Below, in pieces: positions 37,851-47,800 of a stretch of 64,000 bases of DNA. The stretch is taken from NCBI RefSeq assembly GCF_000235365.1, contig NC_016452.1, positions 1,350,001 through 1,414,000 on the forward strand. The letters run 5' to 3'. Every line of letters begins with the position of its first letter. The first letter of the stretch is position 1. Both the position numbers and the translations under genes were made by a program. This DNA comes from Eremothecium cymbalariae DBVPG#7215. Its lineage: Eukaryota > Ascomycota > Saccharomycetes > Saccharomycetales > Saccharomycetaceae. The notes beneath the pieces are model-generated. The model was not told the origin of the DNA, did no database searches, and was given only the letters and a program-made list of their open reading frames with translations.

Positions 37851-38687
37851 TAACTAAGAAAATATATTTTTCTATTTCCAATATTTCAAAGAATTATATT
37901 ATATTTTAGTTTATTTTATTTTACCAGATATCTTTCACCGTGATTAAAATGACATCTCTGTCATCTCTAAAAAATTCCGTTTTAGTCTCCGAAAAGAATA
38001 CGTACCAGCAAGACAAAAGACAAATCCAGTAGCAACAACACCAATTGCAACTATAAAACTGCTCTTCCGCCTCTAGCATGTCATGAATCTTCTAATACCT
38101 AGATCTTTTTTTACCTTTAACTGCTGCTTCTCTAAATAAGAACAGCTCTTGCGATTTTAGCGACTTTTTTCCCGTTAGGAAAAATGTAAACACAAAACCG
38201 TTTGTCTTTGAACAAAGGATATAATAGTAAATTTGAAAAAGTATATGTATCTTAAATAAGTATGGGATGCTTTTGTTCTGCTTATGGATAGTTTTCTATG
38301 GGTATTGGTAATACAATTAAAGCCTCCCATTTTGTCTATCTAACTAGCTAAAAGAATAGGGAATAGAAAGAGTTTTGCATTTTGGACATCCTGGGGTGTT
38401 GGTGAAATCTGTGAACGATAGAGCAACGATCTTTTCGATAGGCGTACAAAAAAGGCTAATACAGAGTTCTGTGGATATTAAGAAAGGAGGTCCGAGTAAC
38501 AGTGGCCATTACAAAGCTTTGATTTAAGTATTTGGGTTGGAGACTTTTCTGTGCCAATAATCCAGAACCAGGTTGAGTTGAAAATTGTAATAGAGGGTTT
38601 AAAGTCTGGTGCATATATATACACTTCCATTTGGTTTTCTACACTGCTATTTTGTTCGTTACGTCGCTTTTTTTGGTTGTTACTAGA
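37851..38687. other. ILV1-MMR1 intergenic region (synteny junction)
   Basis: About 840 AT-rich bases between two plus-strand genes. The left neighbour belongs to the YER/YBL series and the right one to the YLR/YDL series, so a rearrangement breakpoint relative to S. cerevisiae lies here. No tRNA, repeat or mobile-element remnant was recognised at the junction. Confidence 0.65.
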
Positions 38688-40124
38688 ATGTCATTTCGCA
38701 GTATAAACATCGTGGGGGTGCCTGTATCTCCAATTGTCTCACCCATGATGATGCCCCTAGATGATCAGAAACAACTTGTTGCACCGCCTTTGTTGAAGTT
38801 AGATGATACTATGTCTGCACCAGTTATGTATACTGCATCGTTGTCAAATTTGACTAGGCTTTCGCAGAGGATAAATGATAATAACCAAAATTGTAAAATG
38901 CAGAGTGCAAGAAATCAACAAGCAGCACCAGTGGCTAGGTTAAGATCCACATCGCCAATACGGACATCGATTATTAATCGCATTCCAAAGATGTTGAAGA
39001 ATGATTATATAATGAGCCCAACACCTTTATGGCGAGATCAAGTAATGAAGACAAAGAATTCTATCCGAGGGAATGATACTGGATCTCCTGTGATGACTGT
39101 TGCTTCGGTTTTGAAATCGACGAGTATGGCTTCAAATTCTAGGGAGCCAAAGGTTCCTCTAGCGGAACCTTCTCCTCCTATGCTTCAAAATGTATCTTCC
39201 TCTGCTCCTGCACATCAAATTATTTATGCACCGAAACGAAGGAGTTCCAAAACATCTAAAGCACACTTGCGAGAGCTGTCTGTTGTTAGTTGTTTGAGCG
39301 GCAAGACGGTTTGTGAGGGGGACAGTACACCTCTGAATGCACATATACCACAATCAGTACCGGGACATTCATATAGGTTTCCTTCCGTATCGTCAGTATC
39401 ATCTACATCAACAAACAATCTGATATTTTCTCCCGATGAAAGTGGATTCATGTTATCTGGTAATGGAAATAGGGACAGTATGGCGTCTGGAACAGTTGAT
39501 GACAGCCTTTGGATGGAATACCAAGACGAATTACACCACAACCGCCGCATGTCCACAGACTTGGAAATGAGAAACGAAAATACAAAGGCAAACATTGAAG
39601 CAGAAAAGGTGGAACTGCGTATTAAGTGGTTGGAACTGCAAATTGCGGAATTAAAATTACAAAACGACAAATTAAAACATACGATGGAACATTCTGCAAT
39701 TCAAGACAAGCTACTATTGGATGCTCTACATGACGCTCGCCAGGTGCACTTCGGAGATATGAATGACACTACGGAAAAGAAGTTGAAAGTCCTGGAAAAG
39801 AAAGTCCTGGACTATAGGCGCACAATCCATAAACTAACCACTGCAAACGGCAATGCGTTCCCAAGACGCAAAGTTGCCTTACTAGATGACGAACAGCTCA
39901 ATGCTATTGCCGATGATCAAATAACAAAACCCACTCATCTAGCGGGTAATGAAATTAACGACCACATTAATGACTCTATCCAGACTTATAACAATTCCAA
40001 ATCTCGAATCGATGATGACGAAGAAACTTCAGAAACAGTAATACCACGAGGGAGAACAAAAAAGTCTCGATTACGAAGCCGAGGTTTGAAGTTAAATTTA
40101 TCTTTTAACGTTGGATCATCATAA
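38688..40124 (+). CDS. MMR1: Mmr1-like mitochondrial Myo2 adaptor
   Basis: Mmr1 links mitochondria to the Myo2 motor for inheritance by the bud. From ATG 38688 the protein is 478 residues (491 in S. cerevisiae); the frame upstream begins only at TTG. It is largely disordered and Ser/Pro rich. Two stretches recall the S. cerevisiae protein: MYTASLSNLTRLSQR near residue 45, and RSTSPIR followed by IPKMLKNDYI near residues 87-105. A strongly helical coiled-coil segment (about 285-395, Glu/Lys/Leu heptads) follows, and the C-terminus is basic. It sits immediately upstream of PEX13 in the same orientation, as YLR190W-YLR191W. Confidence 0.82.
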   Translation: MSFRSINIVGVPVSPIVSPMMMPLDDQKQLVAPPLLKLDDTMSAPVMYTASLSNLTRLSQRINDNNQNCKMQSARNQQAAPVARLRSTSPIRTSIINRIPKMLKNDYIMSPTPLWRDQVMKTKNSIRGNDTGSPVMTVASVLKSTSMASNSREPKVPLAEPSPPMLQNVSSSAPAHQIIYAPKRRSSKTSKAHLRELSVVSCLSGKTVCEGDSTPLNAHIPQSVPGHSYRFPSVSSVSSTSTNNLIFSPDESGFMLSGNGNRDSMASGTVDDSLWMEYQDELHHNRRMSTDLEMRNENTKANIEAEKVELRIKWLELQIAELKLQNDKLKHTMEHSAIQDKLLLDALHDARQVHFGDMNDTTEKKLKVLEKKVLDYRRTIHKLTTANGNAFPRRKVALLDDEQLNAIADDQITKPTHLAGNEINDHINDSIQTYNNSKSRIDDDEETSETVIPRGRTKKSRLRSRGLKLNLSFNVGSS

Positions 40125-41054
40125 TACTTCTTGTACTAATTTTTTTTCCTTTCTGGTATTGTCTCCAACCCCATCTCAATAGCATAGAGAGGGGTATATT
40201 ACTCGAAGTTAACGGAGTTGCAATTTTACACACCATTTCACTACCAAAAGAACTTTATATTAAAAGTTTTAATTTTTTATTTTTAATTGACTTCGAGCTC
40301 GAATTCAGATTCGACTTTCTGTTTTTTAATGGCTTACACGGGAAACACCTCTTCCTTATCATCAAACCATATGCATGTTGATGATTAAACCAGAAACTGG
40401 TAGACATTCTTAGGGCTTAAAATGAATAGTCTACACTTACATGAAAAAGCCAATGACACACACATAATAAAGAAAAGGCAACTCAAACTGTAACAATTAG
40501 AAAAAACGTCCCACAAATCTTATCATATAGTTTTTCTTACTGCCTATATATCTTTTTAAAGGAATATAGAAAGGCATCGATTAATGCTAAACGCATTTTA
40601 TCATATTTTTATATTTATAATCCTAAATAATTATACCCACCTAAGCACTGCCTCTGAACATTATAAGTCACCATAATAAAGAACCAACAAGGCACAATAC
40701 AGAATACACCAGTATGTGGATTGGATTCCGTTTCATTAACCTCTTATCACTAACAATGTTCTTTCGATGAGTAGTCATCCATACACCTCATTCATTTCCT
40801 TGTTCTTCCTAACATCTAAAATAGTCAACATGGGAAAAAAATTGGAGCTAAAATTTAAGAAATAAATGCCACTCGGAAAATGAGTTGATGTTGTTTCTTT
40901 CTACAACATAAATTGAATATAAACCGATTTGTATATCAAGTATACTCTATTTATTAGTGATCTGAGGGGTTTGTATAAGTGTTGAGTAAAAGGATTGCAC
41001 CGGAATTTATTAGACGTCTAGCGTGGGTCAATTTCAGTTAAAGCTTTAAGCAAT
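40125..41054. other. MMR1-PEX13 intergenic region
   Basis: About 930 AT-rich bases between two plus-strand genes. I see no gene, RNA or strong repeat. The final 150 bases are a plausible PEX13 promoter. Confidence 0.5.
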
Positions 41055-42254
41055 ATGTCAACTAGCAAGCCAAGACCTAAACCCTGGGAAGCTAACAGTA
41101 TAAGTTTCCCGAATAATAGTGCAGGCACTATTGAGGATACCAACAGTTTATCTATGACTGGAGCTGCATCCAGTGGGTCTAAATCTTCCGAATATGCAAA
41201 TATTCCGGATCTTCCATCTAAACCTGTGGCTTTAAACGATGAGTCTGGTTTTAAAAATTCCACATCACCACATATGCTTAATAACTCGTCGTATGGGGGG
41301 AACATGTATGGTTCTGGTGGTATGTATGGTAGTTCTATGTATGGAGGAGGTTATGGGTCGATGTATGGCGGTGGTTTTGGTTCTATGTACGGGGGTGGGT
41401 ATGGTGGTGGGATGTATGGGAATGGTTATGGCGGTGGGATGTATGGAATGGGGGGTAATGTTGGGAACAATGGTGGTATTGCCGAATCTACACAAGCTAC
41501 ATTTCATTTGATTGAAAATCTGATTGGTGCGGTTACTGGATTTGCGCAAATGCTGGAAGCAACGTATATGGCAACGCACAATTCGTTTCTGACTATGATA
41601 TCAGTAGCAGAGCAATTCCAATATGCGAAGGAAATGTTAGGTTCTTTCCTAGGCATATTTGCAATTATGAAGTTTTTAAAGAGAATGCTGTATAGGGTGA
41701 CAGGTGGTAAGATGGGGATAGCACCAAAGAAACAACTAGCGGGGGGTGTAGGTGACAACAAGTTGCTAGAGGAATTTGAGCATTTTAAATCAGGAAAGAA
41801 TGGTACGAATATGGTAGGTGTTAAGAAACCTAAAAAAATGTCTTTACGCCCTTTGCTGTTGTTTTTAGCAGCTGTCTTTGGATTCCCTTGGTTGTTAAAT
41901 AAGTTTATTACTAAGCTGCAGGAAATGCAAAATGTGAGGCGTATTGCCGGTGGTCCTGCACAACACCAACTTCAAGGAATTGATCTCAACAATTTGGAGT
42001 TTGCAAGAGCTGTTTATGATTTTACTCCTGAAAATCCACGCATAGAATGTTCGCTGAAGAAGGGTGATTTAATGGCTATTATTTCCAAGTTGGATCCTAC
42101 TGGGAACGAATCACAATGGTGGAAAGTTAGAACGAAGAAAGGCGAAGTTGGCTATATTCCAAGCAATTACATCGAGCTTATTAGAAGACAAAGAGAGATC
42201 GAGCCAATACCCGATGCTATTTCTCCGGTATCTCCAACCTTACCTACTGCATGA
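41055..42254 (+). CDS. PEX13: Peroxisomal import docking protein Pex13
   Basis: Peroxisomal membrane peroxin of the docking complex and import pore. The protein has 399 residues (386 in S. cerevisiae). The N-terminus starts with the PRPKPWE motif. A Tyr/Gly/Met-rich YG region occupies about residues 77-139, built of imperfect GGMYG and GSMYGGG units; in other yeasts this region forms the selective meshwork of the import pore. Hydrophobic membrane segments follow near 150-215 and 262-285. A C-terminal SH3 domain covers about 314-378 (ARAVYDFTPENP, ESQWWKVRTKKGEVGYIPSNYIEL). Ortholog of YLR191W. Confidence 0.96.
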   Translation: MSTSKPRPKPWEANSISFPNNSAGTIEDTNSLSMTGAASSGSKSSEYANIPDLPSKPVALNDESGFKNSTSPHMLNNSSYGGNMYGSGGMYGSSMYGGGYGSMYGGGFGSMYGGGYGGGMYGNGYGGGMYGMGGNVGNNGGIAESTQATFHLIENLIGAVTGFAQMLEATYMATHNSFLTMISVAEQFQYAKEMLGSFLGIFAIMKFLKRMLYRVTGGKMGIAPKKQLAGGVGDNKLLEEFEHFKSGKNGTNMVGVKKPKKMSLRPLLLFLAAVFGFPWLLNKFITKLQEMQNVRRIAGGPAQHQLQGIDLNNLEFARAVYDFTPENPRIECSLKKGDLMAIISKLDPTGNESQWWKVRTKKGEVGYIPSNYIELIRRQREIEPIPDAISPVSPTLPTA

Positions 42255-42718
42255 ATTTCAAGCAATATGAGCGTGTATTTATTCTAGTTATGTACGCATA
42301 TAGTGGGCATTATCCATGACTGAATTAACGCCCATCAAATCCCGTCAAATAGTTGTATATATTGGTGACGAGTTGTTGGGTTCGTCTAGATAAACCTAGC
42401 AGTTTTTGGAGTTTGTTTTCTGTCGATAATTTATTAATGGGAAGTTGATATATCTCGAATTCTTTCTCCCGACGTTACTTATTTAAATTGCAGGCAGAAT
42501 TTACGTGGAAAACAATAAAACACTAGTTTCAGGAAAATAGGAACAATTATGACATTCTAGCCGAGTTCGACGCATTATATACACGTTAGCAGTATAGCAT
42601 CCAATATTCCTTCCCCGCGAAACTCCACTGGTATTTTTATACAGAGAATAAGATCAATAATCATTGAATATAATGTTCAAGTCAAATGCTAAGTTAACCT
42701 AATCTACCACCAGACTAC
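42255..42718. other. Convergent PEX13/HCR1 intergenic region
   Basis: About 460 AT-rich bases between converging genes. No feature recognised. Confidence 0.5.
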
Positions 42719-43519
42719 TTACATAAAGTCGCCATCATCGAAATCACCGTAATCAGCATTGTCTAGAGCAAATTCCTGATCCTTCTTAAATGCGCCACCT
42801 AAATTGGGTCTAGCTGTCTTAGCTTTCTTCTTACCTGCACCTCCAGTAGCAGTCCCACCTTTAACTTTAGACAACCGAGCCTGCCTTTCTTGTTTTTCTT
42901 TCTCTCTGATCAACAAGTTCAAAGTAGCCACACTCTGCTTAATGGACTCAATCGACAATGGCTTAGCGACATCCCTGATCAAATCTATGGCCAATGCACT
43001 TGAATAATTCAACTGAGACTTCTTTGCCACTCCCGTAATAGCACTAGACAAAGCCTTCCTCAACTCTTGATAATCGGCCTTCGTCTCTAACTCAACAAAA
43101 AGTGGGTGTGTTTCAAAAGGAGTCTGTTTCGTAAAACCTGCTGGCTTACTCAATGATTCCTCCAAATCTTGCTCTTTACGCAGAGCCCGTGCCCGAGGAT
43201 GCTCTTCCGCAACTCCAAGCCCTCCAAATAAGTCTGCAGCATTATTCAAATCGGAATCCAGCTCGGCCTTCCTTAATAACTCCTTACGGGTCTTCTCATC
43301 AAGAGTGTCTATATCCAACAAAACCTTGTCTACAGACTTTCGCTCCTTATTAACAGTTACCGCCTTCTTTTTAGGCTTACTAACTTCTTTTTCCTCAGCA
43401 TCCCAAGACTCTAACAACGCTTCTTCACCATCATCTCTAAAATCATCATCCCAAGATTCAACAATCGGTTGGTCCTTTGCAACGTCAGGTACTTCAAACT
43501 CATTGTCGTCCCAAGACAT
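42719..43519 (-). CDS. HCR1: eIF3j (Hcr1) translation initiation/termination factor
   Basis: Substoichiometric eIF3 component acting in start-codon selection, termination and 20S pre-rRNA processing. The protein has 266 residues (265 in S. cerevisiae). It starts MSWDDNEFEVPDV, with several SWDD/SWDDDF/SWDAEE acidic-Trp repeats in the first 45 residues, the known eIF3b-binding motif. A helical dimerisation core follows, then a Lys/Arg-rich segment, and the C-terminus ends acidic with YGDFDDGDFM. Ortholog of YLR192C, next to PEX13 in the same arrangement. Confidence 0.95.
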   Translation of the reverse strand: MSWDDNEFEVPDVAKDQPIVESWDDDFRDDGEEALLESWDAEEKEVSKPKKKAVTVNKERKSVDKVLLDIDTLDEKTRKELLRKAELDSDLNNAADLFGGLGVAEEHPRARALRKEQDLEESLSKPAGFTKQTPFETHPLFVELETKADYQELRKALSSAITGVAKKSQLNYSSALAIDLIRDVAKPLSIESIKQSVATLNLLIREKEKQERQARLSKVKGGTATGGAGKKKAKTARPNLGGAFKKDQEFALDNADYGDFDDGDFM

Positions 43520-43938
43520 TTCTGCTTCCTAAGATCAATAATATCGGGCCTTCCCAAATCAAATTGGATACCTGTTGAATCCGCCCCAGAAGCTATTATG
43601 TCAACAACTTTGAATGCAAAGGTATTTCAAAAAGGTTAATGATTATAATAATTCAACTTTCACCCACCATACCATATCGCCAGGACTTTTCAAAGAAAAT
43701 TGAAATTTGCTTACTATCCGGGTAACACTGACGACGTATATTTTTATCGACGATAAATATTTCGTTTATAATGATGTTTGATTCTCCTGAAGCGGGCGGA
43801 CAACGGAGATAGGTATATATACATAACAGATATATATCTACATAAAATATACGAGAGTATTCTGGGCGTTCTTACTTCTTTGCGAATTGATTAGTCGAAC
43901 TCTATACCTTTTGAAGTGCTAATCGCAACAAATAACCG
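43520..43938. promoter_or_regulatory. HCR1-PAR32 divergent promoter
   Basis: About 420 bases with a Reb1-like CGGGTAA at about 43719-43725 and TATATATA stretches near 43810-43840. No gene. Confidence 0.5.
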
Positions 43939-44370
43939 ATGACTGGTGAACACAAAGTTATAACTGGACGTGGTGGGGCAGGAAATGTGGCTATCCTGAA
44001 AGAAGCACCTTCTCCGAAACTCGTACCACAGGGATCGCAAACACCAGTACTATTGCAACCAGTCTATTCTACTGGAAGAGGCGGAGTGGGGAATATGCGG
44101 CAGAATGTGGATCCCAAGTTGACCAGGAAAGCTCAAGATGTTGATGGGGACAATGGAGTGCAGAATAATGAGGATGTAATCAGTTCCGGTTCGCTAACCA
44201 AGATTAAGTCTATGCAATCAGAGAGGACAGGGGGTAGTGGTACTCCAAAGTCATATTCTATCGGTCGCGGTGGAGCAGGTAATATCTTAAGTCCTTCTAA
44301 TTCAATGCGTAAGAAGGATAGTAAGAGGCCGGACATGTTTGCGAAGTTGAAGAAGAAGCTTTTTGGTTAA
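43939..44370 (+). CDS. PAR32: Par32-like GRGGAGN repeat protein (DUF3602 family)
   Basis: In S. cerevisiae Par32 is phosphorylated downstream of Npr1/TORC1 and inhibits the ammonium transporters Mep1 and Mep3. The protein here has only 143 residues against about 295. It keeps three copies of the diagnostic motif: TGRGGAGNV near residue 11, TGRGGVGNM near 47 and IGRGGAGNI near 110. The C-terminus is basic (FAKLKKKLFG). The rest is Ser/Thr/Lys rich and probably disordered. It converges with GLT1, as YDL173W and YDL171C do in S. cerevisiae, so two nitrogen-metabolism genes stay neighbours. Confidence 0.85.
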   Translation: MTGEHKVITGRGGAGNVAILKEAPSPKLVPQGSQTPVLLQPVYSTGRGGVGNMRQNVDPKLTRKAQDVDGDNGVQNNEDVISSGSLTKIKSMQSERTGGSGTPKSYSIGRGGAGNILSPSNSMRKKDSKRPDMFAKLKKKLFG

Positions 44371-44881
44371 TGCTAGTTGTATTTGGTTTTTTATACGTTC
44401 TAAAACAGGGTGAATGATGAGTTTTTAATGAAAAAAATACTTGACTAATGGTTGCATGAATACAAGGTTTGTTCTTGTTCTTTGGACTGTTGGCTTATTA
44501 TGAAGTAGTGTCTCGATTTGTGGACAGTATATACATAATTAAGTAGTAATGGTATAATGAAATATAACATAATCAAATGGCATAATAATAAATAATTTAA
44601 ATAACGTTAGGTAAATAATATAAACAAAATAAATAAATAGTTCAGTATTCGAGAGAAGATTTGCGATTTATAAACACAACAGGTGTTAGAAGAGATAATT
44701 CTATAGATATACTTCCCTACTACCACAACACCAAAGACCAAAACCGAGAAAACGCGCACACAATTGATGGTGGCTGTAACATGTCACCGCTAGAAATTGA
44801 TTGTCCATAGTACCTTCTGTTGAAATCAATATCGTACTAGTTTCATTTTTTATGCAAGAAGGATATGCTATTTGGAAGTTC
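44371..44881. other. Convergent PAR32/GLT1 intergenic region
   Basis: About 510 very AT-rich bases, with an ATAATAATAAATAA-like tract around 44570-44640. No gene. Confidence 0.5.
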
Positions 44882-47800
44882 CTAAAATGCAGAAGCAAGT
44901 TCTTCCAATAACTTGAAGTCACGCTTCACAATACCACCATTACCAGGTAGGCCAGTGCAACCCATCAAATGGTTATCGATGGCAGTGGCACACTTCCTAC
45001 CCTCTTGAATGGCCCAGACGATCAACGATTGGCCTCTTCTACAGTCACCAGCAGCAAACAACTTACCACCATCTACACAATACGAAGAGTCAGATATAGT
45101 GTTAATAGTTCCTCTTTTAGACTTCTGCACTGAAGGATCATCGATCAACTCCGGTCCAACAAAACCCATGGACAAAAGAACAATATCAGCTTCAAAAACT
45201 TCCTCAGAGCCTGGAACCTCAACCATTTGCCAAACTCCTGACTGTGATTTCTTCCACTCAACACGTACAGTCTTGATCGCCTTGACCTCACCAGCCTCGT
45301 TTCCGACAAACTCCTTGGATAAGATGCAGAATTCCCTTGGGTCTCTTCCGTAATGCTCCTTAACCTCTGCATGGCCATAGTCAATTCTCATAATACGTGG
45401 CCATTGGGGCCAAGGGTTGTCCTTACCACGTTCCTTTGGAGGTTGTGGTAGTAACTCAAAGTTCAAAACACTAGCAGCGCCATGTCTGACAGAGGTACCC
45501 AAACAGTCATTACCAGTATCACCACCACCAATGACGATAACTTTCTTTCCTGCAATCTGACCTCTAACGGTTTCTAGGTCCTTGGCCAATAGAGCTTCTG
45601 TGTTGCTCTTTAGGAGTGTCATTGCAAAGTCGATGTTCTTCAATTCACGTCCAGGTATCCTCAAATCTCTTGGGATAGTAGAACCAATCGCATACACAAC
45701 AGCCTGGAATCTGGATTTCAATTCTTCAATACCGATATCCTTACCGACTTCTGTATTTGTGACAAATTTAATGCCTTCTGCCTCCAACAAGTCTACACGT
45801 CTTTGAACAATGCTCTTATCCAACTTCATGTTAGGAATACCATACATTAGTAAACCACCACAACGATCAGCTCTTTCAAAAACAGTGACAGAGTGACCGG
45901 CGCGGTTCAATTGGTCAGCACAGGACAAACCAGCAGGGCCAGAGCCAATAATTGCAACAGAATGACCTGTCCTGACCTCTGGTGGGCAAGGCTTAATCCA
46001 GCCTTCCTTAAATCCATTATCAATAATTAACCTTTCAATGGATTTAATACCGACTGGGTCTTCACTAATACCTAAGGTACAAGCTCCTTGGCACGGAGCC
46101 GGGCAAACTCTTCCAGTGAACTCAGGGAAGTTGTTAGTCTCCAATAATTTATCCAAAGCCAATTTCCATTGATTTTTGAAAACTAACTCGTTAAATTTTG
46201 GGATGATATTGGAGATTGGACAACCAGTATCGGAAGTACAGAACGGAACACCACAGTCCATACATCTAGCTGTTTGGAATTTTGCATCTTTCTTTGTGAT
46301 AGCAGAAGATAGCTCCTTCCAGTCTTTAGTTCTGGTTTTGACATTTCTGTACTCCTCATGGCGCAACTTATACTTCATAAAACCATATACCCTGTCCATT
46401 TTTTCGACCTTCTCCAAGTTCTTGTTCAAACGCTCATTATCTTGAACCGCATCCTCCAAGTCAACCACCTTGGGCTCTGATAGTGTAGATTTAATAGAAA
46501 TCGTTCTAGCGGAGACTTGCTGTTTCTTAGCTTTGGTAATAGCCAGAAGCTCACCGTTCGTAGCATCAGACGAGATATCAGCCTTGGGACTAAACTTTTT
46601 CATGTATTCCATGGTCGATCTCTGCTTCTCCTTGGTCTTTTCGGCATGTTGATTTTCCAAAACCTTCTTGTAATCGGTAGGAATAACCTTAACAAAGTTC
46701 TGAAGATAGTGGTTGAAATGTTGCAAAATTCTAGCAGCTAATTCGGACTTAGTGTAGTTATGATGTTCTTGAATCAAGTTCTTAACAAATGCAATCTCTA
46801 CTGGATCAGTCAAACTTTCCAATTCGACGGTATCTAAGTTTATCTTCCCAACAAAGTCATCATAATCGGAAACCAAACAGTATGCAATTCCACCGGTGGC
46901 GCCAGAAAATGCATTCAACGACTCCATTTGAGATAGCACAACTACCCTACCACCAGTCATATATTCGAATGCATTGTTGCCCTTGATTCTTTCGGCCAGA
47001 ATAGTAGCACCAGAATTACGAACTGCAAAACGTTCACCCACGCTACCTGCAATAAAAGCATGACCAGAAGTTGCACCATAGAAACAAGTGTTACCAACAA
47101 TAACATTTTCATCAGACTTAAACTTTGAGTTCTCAGGAGGTTTGATGATTATTCTACCACCAGATAATCCTTTTCCGACATAATCGTTGGCATCACCGCT
47201 CAAAACGAAGGTGATACCAGATGCTAAAAATGCACCAAAAGATTGGCCAGCAGAACCATTAATATTAACTACAATTGTATCTTGTGGAAGACCATGCTCA
47301 CAGAACCTCTTGGAAACCCTGTATGATAAGGTGGAGCCAAAAGCACGGTCAGTATTAATGATAGAAGCATCTATAGTTACTGGCAACCCCTTGTCCAACG
47401 TGACCTCAGCTTCATCAATTAACTTGTTGTCTAAACGAACATGTAGTTTGTGGTCTTGCTTTTTAGTGAAACTAGTTGGAACACCAGGACGAATTATATG
47501 AGCTGGTGTTAAGATTGGAGATAGGTCAATGTTTAAAGCCTTAGTTGGTACATCTTCTCTCTTCCTTAACTTCTCAGAATGACCAACCATCTCATCAACG
47601 GTACGAAATCCAAGCTTTGCCATAATCTTTCTCAGATCTTGAATCAAATAGTAGAAAAAGTTAATGACATGCTCTGGTTGTCCCTTAAACTTGGATCTCA
47701 AAAAGGGATCTTGGGTTGCAATACCGACTGCACAGGCATTTAAGTGACATTTTCTTAGCATAATACAGCCCATAGCAATCAATGGTATGGTAGCAAGAGT

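Noticed and set aside
37851..38687. Possible centromere or tRNA at the synteny junction
   Set aside because: No CDEI-AT-rich-CDEIII arrangement with a TTCCGAA core, and no GGTTCGANTCC-type B box, was found there or elsewhere outside coding sequence.
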